Assembly (NCBI GenBank): GCA_964641715.1
Contig: CAZXMB010000018.1
Coordinates: 1-24,480, forward strand
Source: CAZXMB01 sp964641715
Lineage (GTDB): Bacteria; Desulfobacterota; BSN033; UBA1163
Direction: 5' to 3'
DNA: 24,480 bases
Position 1 is the stretch's first letter. Each line of letters starts with the position of its first letter. Shown here piece by piece: positions 15,739 to 23,791 of this stretch. A program made the translations under genes and the position numbers. A model generated the notes under the pieces. It did no database searches. It was not told the origin of the DNA and worked only from the letters and a program-made list of their open reading frames with translations.

Positions 15739-16485
15739 TCACGAAGAAACAGTCCAAAGTTGAACAAAATCTGCTGTCTGGAGAGGCCGCCTGAAGAGGG
15801 CCAGAAAAAGCCTCTCCATGGTTCCTCCCATAAAGATCGTATTGGGAATCACTTTCATGTGGTTCCTGAGCAGAAAGTGATAGAGGTTGACCTGTGTCAG
15901 TTGATCAAAGGGAGAGTTCATTTTCAGATCGAAGAAGACCTCTGCCCGATCAGAAACCCCGGAGGCCTGGTTCTCCATTTCTTTCAGATCGATCGGTGAA
16001 GGATCAGGGTTGGACCGGAGGCCTTTGAGATCTTTCCTCCTGGTTTCAAAATCCTGCCAACCGGGATGGGGAGCCCTGAGGTGAAGAACCTCCTGTTCCA
16101 ATTTTTTAAGATCGCCGGCAGCAAAAGCGGAGAGGTATTCGATCTGGCCCCAGGTTTGTTCGCAGGCAAAGGGCAGAAGGTCCCAGTGATCCTCCCAGCC
16201 ATTGAGGAAGCCCGTGCCCATGATCAGAAGGGGATAAGGCCGGCCTACACGGTCACTGCTATCCCTCACCACTCCGCAGGCAATATTTCCTTTCTGAGAA
16301 CCCCTTGCCCAGAATCGCCAGGAATAGAGCCCCTGCGGGGTCTTCTTCTTTTGAGTGAGTGTCTGATATCCTTTCTCCACCCAGTCGGAGAAACTCTTGA
16401 GCAGTGGGGACTCCTCACCGAACCTGAAAAAATCAGAGGCCACCGGATGCTTCCCGAAGAGAGACCACTGCCAGGAGGAGTTCAT
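15739..16485 (-). CDS. tagF: T6SS-associated protein TagF (ImpM family)
   Basis: About 248 aa from the ATG at 16485. A GTG at 16500 would add five residues and overlap the tssM stop. The ATG follows the tssM TGA by two bases, and the protein then opens WQWSLFGKHPVASDFFRFG, matching the TagF signature GxxGKxPxxGDFxR but with Ser in place of the Gly before Asp. LYSWRFWARG, GRPYPLLIMG (about 88-97) and FDLKMNSPFDQLTQVNLYHF are also typical. TagF is a post-translational repressor of T6SS firing in Pseudomonas aeruginosa, where it acts together with the phospho-threonine pathway or on the Fha protein. No PpkA kinase or PppA phosphatase gene lies within this window. Confidence 0.92.
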   Translation of the reverse strand: MNSSWQWSLFGKHPVASDFFRFGEESPLLKSFSDWVEKGYQTLTQKKKTPQGLYSWRFWARGSQKGNIACGVVRDSSDRVGRPYPLLIMGTGFLNGWEDHWDLLPFACEQTWGQIEYLSAFAAGDLKKLEQEVLHLRAPHPGWQDFETRRKDLKGLRSNPDPSPIDLKEMENQASGVSDRAEVFFDLKMNSPFDQLTQVNLYHFLLRNHMKVIPNTIFMGGTMERLFLALFRRPLQTADFVQLWTVSS

Positions 16486-16487
16486 GC

Positions 16488-19400
16488 TCACTGTTCCCAC
16501 CCCTTCACGATATTTCCGGGAGCCTGTCCCGGGATGGGTTTGACCTGTCCGACCAGCACCTGATAATCGCCCCCGAACTGATAATTCACCCTGATCGATT
16601 TGATCCCGAGTCCCTCAAGAGCGGTCCTTTCAGCAGGAAATTCAGCAGGGGAGAAGGTCCTCTGTCCCTCCTTGAATTCCTGAAGGAATTCTGGGAAGGC
16701 CTGGTTGCCCTTGTATCTTTTTACCAGGACAAGGTTTCCCACCTCGATCTGAAAAAGGACATCTCCACAGGTCTCCATAGACCATTGAAAGGTCTTGCTC
16801 ACCGGGTAATTGTAATTGGTGATGCTCTGGGTGCTCCCCGCACATTGAAGTTCCAACTTTGTGCTGTGAGGTTTTACCTTTGCCTCCGGATTGGACGCAG
16901 TGGGGAGTCCCCTGACCACCACCGTATAATTCTGTTTGGATAATGTTGGAGCAGGTGCTCCCTTGGTCAGAAAGGTTAGAAAAGAGGCCTCAAAAGGAAT
17001 GGTCCCTCCGAGGGCCTCTTTTGCGGAATAACCTTTAGGGGTTTTGGTCACAAAGGGAGCGGCAGGACCCTTCATAAATTTCCAGACATGGCCTTCTGGT
17101 CCCAAAAGGAGCTGGACCGCCTGCTGGCCGGTCACTCCCTGGATTTCGGCAAGGACCTTCTCTTCCCACTGGGATTGGAGATGATTGGCCGTCTCCCTCC
17201 GGATGAACAGCCAGAGGAAATCGAGTGGACCTCCGACCAGTTTCCAGAAGGCGTCCTCTCCCGGTCTCCCTTTCATCATGAGGCCTTTCAGACGGGTGAA
17301 AGCCCCGGCGGTAGCCATTAATGGGGATTTGCTGGTGGCCGGGTCCTCCCCGTAGGCCTGTGAGGCCATCTGAAATGCCTGGGCCCGGGAGGCGGTCGTC
17401 TGCGAAATGGCGGCCAGACCGGCAAGGTATTCCTGATAGGCTTTGGCCGCCTGGGATTGGGCCTCTGCCTGTCCAACCTCCTTTCCGATGATCTTCTCCA
17501 CCTGGGCGATCCATTTCCTTGCCTCCTCAGCAGCCTTATCGAGCAGCCCGCCTTCTTTCATGGTCTTGCCGAGGGTTTTGACCACCTGAAGATGATAGAC
17601 CTGCCGAAGCCAGAAGGGAAGCGTTTCAGCCTGGATCAGGGGTTCAAGCTCTATGGCAATCCGGTTCAAAAAGGCAAAGTAGGGACCCTGATCCGTTGCC
17701 ATCTTTGAGGCTACGGGTTGCCATTCTTTGATCCCTTTCAGTCGCTCCGCTCCTCTTGGAAAGAAGACCACAAAGTTCTGCCAGCCATCGAAGCAGAGAG
17801 TGGGATACCATTTTTCAAAGTCGATCTTCTGATTCGCCAGAAGGTTGGAATCGGCAAGGGCTGACTCGATCTCCTTAATGAAGGAATCCATTGCCTCTTT
17901 TCCCTTCCGGGTGAAGGAGGGGGGAACGAACTTTTCCTCGGCCAGGGAGAGGCTCCCCCCCCAGAAGTCCCGGAGGGTAATGGAGGGAATCGTCCCCTGT
18001 TTATCTGCCCAGACGATGAGCCAGCGAAGGTTCGTTCTCTTGGTACTCAGGAGGTCCTTTAGCCAGGCCTGAAGGATGGCCATCTCCTTATTCATCTCAC
18101 CGGGGTCTGAGCGCCAGACCAGGTAGTAGAGGTAGAGCTGGCCGAATTTCCTCTTCACCTCGGAGATCGTTTTCAGATCCGCGCTGATCGGAATGGGTTC
18201 ATAGGAGGGCTGGGGTTTTGCCGAAAGGACGGGGAAGGGTTGTCCTTCGAGCCGGGCCTTGAGAAGATTGATCCGTCTCACCAAATGGGTCACATACTGA
18301 GCGATCACCTCGTCCGGGGTGGTGATGGTCAGGGTGGCGAGTGTCCCTCCCATCTGTTTATCAAAGGAGGTTAAAAAGACCGTCTGAAACTGTTTGCAGT
18401 ACTTGTTCTTCAGACCGAGCTCCACCTTCCTGCTTTCGGTCAATCCGAATCTGGGGATCCACCAGCCCCTGTTCTTTTCTTCGACTTTCAGAATCGACTG
18501 GCAAAAGCGATCCATGGTGAGGAGATCGGAGAGGACCTCCCCCTTTAAGGTAACGGGTTTGGAGAACTCCTCCCGGGCGTCTCTGATCACCTTCAGATTT
18601 TTAACGAAGGAGAAACTGAGAATGCCGCAGAGCGCCACCGCCAGGACCACCCAGGCGGTCAGACCGAGATTTCTCGTGAGCAACCGCCATTGAAGGGCAC
18701 GCTTGGTCGGCGCAAAAAGACCCCTGTCCTTGGGGAAGACCCTGGCAAAGAGATCATGGAGAAAGAGACCCTTGTTCGTTCCAGGTAAGACCTCTGTCTC
18801 TCCGATCAGGCCAAGAGCCCTTAGAAAATGGGAGTAAGGGCTTCCCTCCTGACGGCCACTGCTGAAGAAGAGACCTCTCAAGATGGGCGTCTCCTGATAG
18901 GGGTTCTCTTTAAACGCTCCGCCCATAAAGGACTGAAGGCCCCTCTTCAGATTTTCGAACTCCTCGGGGAAGAGGAGAAGCCCCGGGTCCACCCCTTTTG
19001 CCCCGGGTTGATGGATCATCAGGATTCGGAGATTCCTCAAGCGTTCGCCGATGGCCCCGAAGGCGCGATCCTGAAAAGTGGAAACATCCGAGGTGAGGTC
19101 TTGATTGATAAACCCCATGGGTTGATCGAGGCTCTTCTCCGGAAGGCGGTCGCAGAACTGGGTCATTCCCTGGACAAGGTCACATTTGGTGACCAGGACG
19201 TAGACTGGAAATTTCGTTCCCAGGACCCGCATCAATTCATCGATGCGGCGACGTATGTTTTTACCATCCTCTTCCAGGGCCTCCGGTTGTCCCTCGAGCA
19301 ATTTGTCCGATGCGATGGTGACGATGAGGCCGTGAATTGGCTCTTTCCTTCTGTATCGAATGAGGAGGGCTAAAAACTTCTGCCATTCCTCCTTATCCCG

Positions 19401-19955
19401 CCCTTCATCAATGGGGATCGCATACCTTCCGGCTGTATCGAGGATGATCGCCTGCTCAAAGAACCACCAGTCACAATTCTTCGTTCCCGAGAGGCCAGAG
19501 GTCCGGCTCACCTCTGCAAAGGGGGAAGAAAGACGGGCGCTCGTGATGGCCGTGGTCTTTCCCGATCCGCTCTCACCCAGGACCAGATACCAGGGAAGCA
19601 CGTAGAGCGGGTTTCCGTACTTTCTGAGATGGGACTTTCGAAGGGCATCGACCGCTTCTTTCCAGCGGTTCTGAAGGTCTTTGAGGTCGTCCTTCTCTTT
19701 TCCGGAGAGGGTTTTGATATTGGACTCGTCCTGTTCAATGACCTCCTGAACGAATTTCTCTTCCCTTCGTTTGGCCCAGATCTTTCGGAGGAAGAGAAAC
19801 CCGATCCCCAATCCGATGAGGAAAAGAAGGATGAAGAACCCCATCCACCAGGGCCAGTTGAGAAGAAGCGCCAGCCCGAAGGCCAGAAGGATGACCAGAA
19901 GGATGGCGACGGCAATGAGGGCGTATTTGAGATATTTTAAGAGGAATGTTTTCAT
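16488..19955 (-). CDS. tssM: T6SS inner-membrane complex protein TssM (IcmF family)
   Basis: 1155 aa, full length. TssM spans the inner membrane and with TssJ and TssL forms the envelope-crossing channel. Two N-terminal membrane helices (about 10-32 and 37-57) are followed by a cytosolic NTPase-like domain with intact Walker A GESGSGKT (127-134), a G3-like DTAG (173-176) and a TKCD (256-259). A third membrane helix (about 430-450) leads to the large periplasmic region. The C-terminal beta-domain contains SITNYNYPVSKTFQWSMETC and YQFGGDYQVLVGQ, where TssJ is known to bind in this family. Its ATG abuts the tssL stop (TAAATG), so translation is coupled. The complete Walker A suggests retained nucleotide binding, which some TssM proteins have lost. 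Confidence 0.97.
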   Translation of the reverse strand: MKTFLLKYLKYALIAVAILLVILLAFGLALLLNWPWWMGFFILLFLIGLGIGFLFLRKIWAKRREEKFVQEVIEQDESNIKTLSGKEKDDLKDLQNRWKEAVDALRKSHLRKYGNPLYVLPWYLVLGESGSGKTTAITSARLSSPFAEVSRTSGLSGTKNCDWWFFEQAIILDTAGRYAIPIDEGRDKEEWQKFLALLIRYRRKEPIHGLIVTIASDKLLEGQPEALEEDGKNIRRRIDELMRVLGTKFPVYVLVTKCDLVQGMTQFCDRLPEKSLDQPMGFINQDLTSDVSTFQDRAFGAIGERLRNLRILMIHQPGAKGVDPGLLLFPEEFENLKRGLQSFMGGAFKENPYQETPILRGLFFSSGRQEGSPYSHFLRALGLIGETEVLPGTNKGLFLHDLFARVFPKDRGLFAPTKRALQWRLLTRNLGLTAWVVLAVALCGILSFSFVKNLKVIRDAREEFSKPVTLKGEVLSDLLTMDRFCQSILKVEEKNRGWWIPRFGLTESRKVELGLKNKYCKQFQTVFLTSFDKQMGGTLATLTITTPDEVIAQYVTHLVRRINLLKARLEGQPFPVLSAKPQPSYEPIPISADLKTISEVKRKFGQLYLYYLVWRSDPGEMNKEMAILQAWLKDLLSTKRTNLRWLIVWADKQGTIPSITLRDFWGGSLSLAEEKFVPPSFTRKGKEAMDSFIKEIESALADSNLLANQKIDFEKWYPTLCFDGWQNFVVFFPRGAERLKGIKEWQPVASKMATDQGPYFAFLNRIAIELEPLIQAETLPFWLRQVYHLQVVKTLGKTMKEGGLLDKAAEEARKWIAQVEKIIGKEVGQAEAQSQAAKAYQEYLAGLAAISQTTASRAQAFQMASQAYGEDPATSKSPLMATAGAFTRLKGLMMKGRPGEDAFWKLVGGPLDFLWLFIRRETANHLQSQWEEKVLAEIQGVTGQQAVQLLLGPEGHVWKFMKGPAAPFVTKTPKGYSAKEALGGTIPFEASFLTFLTKGAPAPTLSKQNYTVVVRGLPTASNPEAKVKPHSTKLELQCAGSTQSITNYNYPVSKTFQWSMETCGDVLFQIEVGNLVLVKRYKGNQAFPEFLQEFKEGQRTFSPAEFPAERTALEGLGIKSIRVNYQFGGDYQVLVGQVKPIPGQAPGNIVKGWEQ

Positions 19956-20633
19956 TTACGGCACCACCTTTAAAAAATTTTCCCCTACCCCGCTAAGGGC
20001 AAATTGATAGATGAAGAAGAGGAGGCCGAAGAGGATGACCGGTCCGAGGAGGCAGGCGATCGTAAAAGGTGAGAGACGAAACTTCTGCTTCTGAGGGCCG
20101 ATCTCCATGGCTTCGGCCGGAAAGGCCTCGGGGAAAAGATCAGCCCTCTCGAGGGAGGGGAGCCCGACCGAACTTCCGAGAAGCACCTTGAGGTTGGAAG
20201 TCTTCACCTGTTCGAGGAGGTATTCGTCTCCTTTATGATGGTAACGGCCCATAAATCCTAAGGCCAGGCAGAGATAGTAGACCTCCCGGACCTCTCTCTG
20301 GTGAAGTCCCAGGGCATTGAGTCGCTCAAACGTCTCTTCTCCTGCATCCAGGGTGTGATAGTAAAGGCGTTGAAGTTGCTCCCTCTGCCATTTGCCCTTC
20401 TCCTTCCAGGAAGAGTTGAGAATGGCCTCATCCACCCAGGCACAGATCATGAAGCGGGCGAGGTCATAATCCTCCTGAGAGAAGAGGCCCCTCTTGACCG
20501 CATTCTCACTCTGGGTGAGTAGGCGCAGGATATCGGTTTTCACCTGTTCATAGGGAGGCTGTTTGGTTTCCACTGTTTTGACGAAATAGACCACATAGGC
20601 CACCAGTTCCATAAAGCAATCCGTCAGATGCAT
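19956..20633 (-). CDS. tssL: T6SS inner-membrane protein TssL (DotU family), short form
   Basis: 225 aa from the ATG at 20633, chosen because AAGGAG sits six bases upstream. An upstream in-frame ATG at 20696 only adds residues translated from intergenic repeat DNA. DotU hallmarks are MELVAYVVYFVKTV (about 8-21), YDLARFMICAWVDEAIL (about 56-72), YYHTLDAGEETFERLN (about 90-105) and YLCLALGFMGRYHHK (about 120-134). One membrane helix lies near the C-terminus (about 190-212: IACLLGPVILFGLLFFIYQF) with a very short periplasmic tail. There is no OmpA/peptidoglycan-binding extension, so anchoring to the cell wall must come from another protein. It is followed immediately by tssM, its partner. Confidence 0.95.
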   Translation of the reverse strand: MHLTDCFMELVAYVVYFVKTVETKQPPYEQVKTDILRLLTQSENAVKRGLFSQEDYDLARFMICAWVDEAILNSSWKEKGKWQREQLQRLYYHTLDAGEETFERLNALGLHQREVREVYYLCLALGFMGRYHHKGDEYLLEQVKTSNLKVLLGSSVGLPSLERADLFPEAFPAEAMEIGPQKQKFRLSPFTIACLLGPVILFGLLFFIYQFALSGVGENFLKVVP

Positions 20634-20639
20634 GGTGTA

Positions 20640-20645
20640 CTCCTT
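20640..20645 (-). promoter_or_regulatory. Ribosome binding site fixing the tssL start
   Basis: AAGGAG on the minus strand, six bases before the ATG at 20633. It decides between this start and the longer frame at 20696, whose extra residues come from repetitive intergenic sequence. Confidence 0.85.
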
Positions 20646-20720
20646 AGTTAAAGATAAAATTCGAAGCACGAAATAAGAATTTCGAAACAAATCCAAATTT
20701 TCAAATTACCAAACTCAAAG

Positions 20721-20775
20721 CTAAATAATGTATCTGATTCCCCAGTTTTGGTAATCTGGATTTCGAATTGCGTTG
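20721..20775 (+). repeat. 55-base exact direct repeat, left copy, ending at the N gap
   Basis: Begins CTAAATAATG and ends GAATTGCGTTG immediately before the first N. It is identical to 20876-20930. The copy ends precisely at the gap edge, which points to overlapping contig ends rather than a biological duplication. Confidence 0.95.
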
Positions 20776-20875
20776 NNNNNNNNNNNNNNNNNNNNNNNNN
20801 NNNNNNNNNNNNNNNNNNNNNNNNNNNNNNNNNNNNNNNNNNNNNNNNNNNNNNNNNNNNNNNNNNNNNNNNNNN
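20776..20875. other. 100-N scaffold gap
   Basis: Exactly 100 unknown bases, the conventional placeholder for a gap of unknown size. Because both flanks carry the same 55 bases, the true sequence may simply be one copy with no missing DNA. Confidence 0.98.
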
Positions 20876-20930
20876 CTAAATAATGTATCTGATTCCCCAG
20901 TTTTGGTAATCTGGATTTCGAATTGCGTTG
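20876..20930 (+). repeat. 55-base exact direct repeat, right copy, starting at the N gap
   Basis: The first base after the N run starts this copy, identical to 20721-20775. 55 is a standard largest k-mer in common short-read assemblers, so the two contigs probably share a single de Bruijn graph node at this point. Confidence 0.95.
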
Positions 20931-20961
20931 AAAATAAAGGATATAAAAATTTATCCCCCTA

Positions 20962-21016
20962 TCGGGGTAGGGGCGACTTTAGTCGCCCAAGAGGGAGGCT
21001 AAAGCCTCCCCCCCGA
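20962..21016. repeat. Twin-palindrome REP-like element downstream of tssK
   Basis: There are two adjacent near-perfect hairpins. GGGCGACT (20971-20978) pairs with AGTCGCCC (20981-20988), and GGGAGGCT (20993-21000) pairs with AGCCTCCC (21003-21010); each has an eight-pair stem and a two-base turn. An outer arm pair, TCGGGG (20962-20967) with CCCCGA (21011-21016), can close both into a cruciform. It lies about 110 bases after the tssK stop in the transcript. Such paired palindromes are typical of REP/BIME-type dispersed elements. It resembles the element at 10341-10390. Confidence 0.75.
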
Positions 21017-21128
21017 TGTTTCTTTTCATGCAAACTTCAATAAACAAGAGTTTTGATTTTTTGGACTTTGGTCATTGATATTTTGGTGATTATTTGGTTA
21101 TTGGGTATTGGGATTTGGTGCTTCATGT

Positions 21129-22517
21129 TTATCTGCCCACCACCATTAACTCCACTTCGAGATCTTCCGGAGCATTGTCCCAGTAAAGGGCGATGTTATT
21201 ATTTTTCTGAACCAGAGCCCACTGGTCGCTGCGGTGATTAATTGAGAAATAGATCGAACGGGCTCTGCGGGGAAGTTCCTGGGGAGGGACCGGAAGGTGC
21301 TCCAAACCAACCCCGGGAAGGGCGCGTGCGATCAGGATGGGGAGATGTTCCCTCGAACTCAATTTAGCCATGGTCTCAATCGATTTGAGCGTCAATTTTG
21401 GATCCTCTTCTGTTTTGAGCACCAGATAGAAACGGTTCCGGCCTTCGAAGACGGGAGGTTTCAGGGAAGCGGCATAATAGGTACCATCATAGATCAGGCG
21501 AATCACATATTCCGGCCCTGCGGTGATCTCGTCCAAGAGCCGGATCACCAGATCCTGAGCCATGGAGAAACATTCCCATAAATTCAGGTGATCATAATTG
21601 GGAAGGATGCGGGTCCCGTCATCGAGTTCAGCCATCACATTGACCCGCTCCGAAAAAGAGGAGAGTTCACCGATCATCTGCCTTAACAAGCCATAAACCG
21701 ACCAGGGGTGGACCTGCGGGACCTCGGTCATATGAAAGAAGGTGGGAACATACCGGTTGAGGGACCGCAGGGCCAGCAGGTAGACCATATCCCTTGAACC
21801 GAATTCAGCGGTCTGGATACCCCGTTGGCTTTTATACTCCTCAAGCTGGTGAGCGCGAGCGGCAAGCTGGTCTCTGATCTCTCTGATGAGATGGAAGAGG
21901 GGTTCTGAGCTGGAGAGGGTCAGACAGGGGGGAATAAAACGTTGAGAGAGCCTGATCTCCTCCCCCGCCCTTTCCAGTTGAGCCGCAGGGATCAGGACAT
22001 AATCCCCCAGTTGTTCCTTTTCGGTTTCATAGAAGATTTTGAGAAGGTAGTGGAGCCTCTTTACCCTGCCCTGGGGTCCGCCGGAGTGGAGGTCCTTGAC
22101 CTCTTCAGGGTCAGCGGTCGTCACAAACCGGGTGGTCACATCCGAAAGGTCCTCCAATTTTTCGACGACGGTTACATTTTCTCCTGCCGGGTTCCACTTT
22201 TTCAGACCGATGAGAATGGTGAACGGTTTCCCACCTTCGACCCATGCCTCCTCAAAAGGCCGGGCCTCGATAATGCCATTACCGGGGAAGGCGGCAAAGG
22301 TTCCATCCGGGAAGAGAAAGGTTCCCCTGAGGAGACTGAAGGATCTCATCCCCAGGGCAGACTTCTGGATTTCCAGCTCCCCGGTTCCCCAGAAATGAGG
22401 TTTAATGAAATGGTGGAAAGGGGCCAGAAGTGATTGGAAGGAGAGATCCAGGAGCTGGAAATGTTGAGGCTGAAGGAAGAGTCCCTGATGCCAGAAGAGC
22501 GGCCGCTCGATATCCAT
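21129..22517 (-). CDS. tssK: T6SS baseplate protein TssK (VasE/ImpJ family)
   Basis: 462 aa, normal length. TssK trimers link the cytosolic baseplate wedges to the TssL/TssM membrane complex and resemble phage receptor-binding proteins. The N-terminus IERPLFWHQGLFLQPQHFQ is the defining signature. ALRSLNRYVPTFFH (about 248-261), VHPWSVYGLLRQMIGELSSF (about 268-287) and NPY-equivalent YDHLNLWECF (about 308-317) are family-typical. The C-terminal segment LEHLPVPPQELPRRARSIYF precedes HRSDQWALVQKNNNIALYW, as in other TssK proteins. It starts four bases after the tssJ stop, with an AGGGG site. Intergenic repeats follow it. Confidence 0.96.
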   Translation of the reverse strand: MDIERPLFWHQGLFLQPQHFQLLDLSFQSLLAPFHHFIKPHFWGTGELEIQKSALGMRSFSLLRGTFLFPDGTFAAFPGNGIIEARPFEEAWVEGGKPFTILIGLKKWNPAGENVTVVEKLEDLSDVTTRFVTTADPEEVKDLHSGGPQGRVKRLHYLLKIFYETEKEQLGDYVLIPAAQLERAGEEIRLSQRFIPPCLTLSSSEPLFHLIREIRDQLAARAHQLEEYKSQRGIQTAEFGSRDMVYLLALRSLNRYVPTFFHMTEVPQVHPWSVYGLLRQMIGELSSFSERVNVMAELDDGTRILPNYDHLNLWECFSMAQDLVIRLLDEITAGPEYVIRLIYDGTYYAASLKPPVFEGRNRFYLVLKTEEDPKLTLKSIETMAKLSSREHLPILIARALPGVGLEHLPVPPQELPRRARSIYFSINHRSDQWALVQKNNNIALYWDNAPEDLEVELMVVGR

Positions 22518-22521
22518 GCTT

Positions 22522-23046
22522 TTATTTCCCCTTTATTTCCTGAATTTGTTGAGGGCTCAAGTTGAGATCGATACGGAGAGGGCCGGGTTTTTGATAGAGA
22601 GTGTTTCCTTTTTTCTCTTCCACCACCGGGATGGTAAAGAGCCGGGCCACATTCTCCTTCTGGAGTTTGAAATACCCCGCCACCAGAGCCACATATTTCG
22701 CTCCGGCGGGTCGGTCGATCGTCTCCTTATATTCCCTGTTGGGATGGATGATGAATCTCTTTGCACCGGTTACGCTGGGATGGAACTTGGTACAATCACA
22801 GAGTTTTTCAAGTCCCCCTTTTTCATCCATGAGTTGATTGATCTCGTTGGGATCCGTTAAAAAATAGGCACAGAGGACCAGCGTATGGGATCTTCCCTGG
22901 AAGAGGTTGAGCTGAGGATCGCTTTTGAGGTTGAGGTGGATGGCATTGGCTTCGTATTCCCACCTCGGCGGGACCACCACGGTTGCGCAGGAGCAAAGAA
23001 AGAGGGCCGAGAGAAGGAGTGGCAATAGGGTTCGATACGTTTTCAT
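22522..23046 (-). CDS. tssJ: T6SS outer-membrane lipoprotein TssJ
   Basis: 174 aa from the ATG at 23046, chosen over the longer frame at 23094 because GGAGG lies seven bases upstream and the signal peptide then starts at the first residue. Residues 1-20 form a lipoprotein signal (MKTYRT, LLPLLLSALFLCSC) with a lipobox ending at Cys20. Ala at +2 predicts outer-membrane sorting. The mature part is a beta-rich transthyretin-like fold (IHLNLKSDPQLNLFQGRSHT, then LVLCAYFLTDPNEINQL, and KYVALVAGYFK), matching TssJ. It anchors the periplasmic end of TssM to the outer membrane. The ribosome site sits in the last codons of the upstream gene, so the two are coupled. Confidence 0.94.
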   Translation of the reverse strand: MKTYRTLLPLLLSALFLCSCATVVVPPRWEYEANAIHLNLKSDPQLNLFQGRSHTLVLCAYFLTDPNEINQLMDEKGGLEKLCDCTKFHPSVTGAKRFIIHPNREYKETIDRPAGAKYVALVAGYFKLQKENVARLFTIPVVEEKKGNTLYQKPGPLRIDLNLSPQQIQEIKGK

Positions 23047-23050
23047 TCGA

Positions 23051-23791
23051 TTACCTCCGATCGATATGATACCGTTTCTGACAGGTCTTTTCAAATTCTC
23101 TTAAGAGTTCATCGTCAAAACGGCCGGAATCAAACCAGTTCTTAAAAGATTGAAATTTCTCCTTATACCTTTCAAAAAGTTCGGCCTTGCGAAGGGGACC
23201 GAATTTTAGTCCTCCGGCCAGCTCCGATTCTAAATTCTCGGGGCGGAGCTCTTTCAGGATTTCAGCGACCCTGGAATGGGCTGCCTCCTGAAAGGCCTTG
23301 TGAGCAATGAGAAAAGCCTCCTGAATCCGGGAGAGATAGTTTTGAAGGGAATCCGTCTTTTCATCTCCCTCCAGATGGGAGCCGATGATATGCCGGATGG
23401 TTTCGAGTTCCGGCCTTCTTCCCAATAGAGCGTAGTCAATGACACGAATGACTTCATTGAGGCCATCGAAAATGATATTGAGAGAGTGGGCCAGCTTCTC
23501 GAGAAGTTCCGGGGATGAAAGATCGACCTCAGAGATTCTTTCACCAAAGAGGAGTGAGAGGAGGCGGGTAAATTCCTTGGATTCGAACCGGACCTCGGTC
23601 CGCACCGGTGGAGGGACGACCTCGAATTGGTGGAGCAACTCTTCCAGGAGTGAAATTTTCTCAGAAAGGGAATGATCTTTCAATGTCTCTTCAAGATACG
23701 CCTCCACCAAATTTTCAGCCCTCAGAGGATCTGATTGATAGATCGTCCTGATCTCACCGGTTAAATTCTCTATAGAGACAGAGCTATTCAT
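23051..23791 (-). CDS. TagH/ImpI C-terminal-domain-like protein lacking an FHA domain
   Basis: 246 aa, soluble and largely helical. The central and C-terminal part (about 95-242) follows the pattern of the C-terminal half of T6SS FHA proteins (TagH, Fha1, ImpI). It shows a helix near LNIIFDGLNEVIRVIDYALL, the module EAFLIAHKAFQEAAHSRVAE (about 158-177), LRPENLESEL (182-191), KAELFERYKEKFQSF (202-216) and a final DDELLREFEKTCQKRYH where the family has a D.F...FG.EFA.AYE motif. The N-terminal FHA fold expected in such proteins (GR...N, SxxH) is absent. It sits directly before tssJ, the place where fha lies in the HSI-I cluster. Its start overlaps the previous stop by 8 bases (ATGAATAG). It is likely a scaffold for the T6SS regulatory or baseplate complex (inference). 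Confidence 0.68.
   Translation of the reverse strand: MNSSVSIENLTGEIRTIYQSDPLRAENLVEAYLEETLKDHSLSEKISLLEELLHQFEVVPPPVRTEVRFESKEFTRLLSLLFGERISEVDLSSPELLEKLAHSLNIIFDGLNEVIRVIDYALLGRRPELETIRHIIGSHLEGDEKTDSLQNYLSRIQEAFLIAHKAFQEAAHSRVAEILKELRPENLESELAGGLKFGPLRKAELFERYKEKFQSFKNWFDSGRFDDELLREFEKTCQKRYHIDRR
23054..23058 (-). promoter_or_regulatory. Ribosome binding site fixing the tssJ start
   Basis: GGAGG on the minus strand, seven bases before the ATG at 23046 and directly before the stop codon of the upstream gene. It supports the shorter TssJ beginning with its signal peptide. Confidence 0.85.

Larger units (their letters stand above)
20646..21128. other. Intergenic region between tssK and tssL with repeats and a scaffold gap
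   Basis: About 480 bases including 100 Ns. From the tssL side it contains AT-rich DNA with recurrent TTCGAA sites (20660, 20681, 20762), the scaffold gap with its duplicated flanks, the twin-palindrome element, and a T/G-rich stretch (about 21041-21125) made of short degenerate TTTGGT/TTGG units. I see no credible gene; open frames here are repeat translations. No strong promoter for tssL stands out, but with the gap the question stays open. Confidence 0.75.

Noticed and set aside
20634..20696. N-terminal extension of TssL from an ATG at 20696
   Set aside because: The extra residues translate AT-rich intergenic repeat sequence, and an ideal AAGGAG site stands before the ATG at 20633.
20721..20930. 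Direct repeats flanking unknown sequence as the footprint of a mobile element
   Set aside because: The repeats stop exactly at the N boundaries and are 55 bases long, which fits an assembler k-mer overlap much better than a target-site duplication.
20768..21043. Open frame crossing the N gap
   Set aside because: A third of it is unknown bases and the rest is repeat DNA; not a gene.
21053..21241. Small hydrophobic plus-strand frame in the tssK-tssL spacer
   Set aside because: It is made of the T/G-rich degenerate repeat and runs into the 3' end of tssK on the opposite strand. No ribosome site or family.
23047..23094. N-terminal extension of TssJ from an ATG at 23094
   Set aside because: It would place 16 polar residues before the lipoprotein signal peptide and overlaps the upstream gene. 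GGAGG directly precedes the ATG at 23046.
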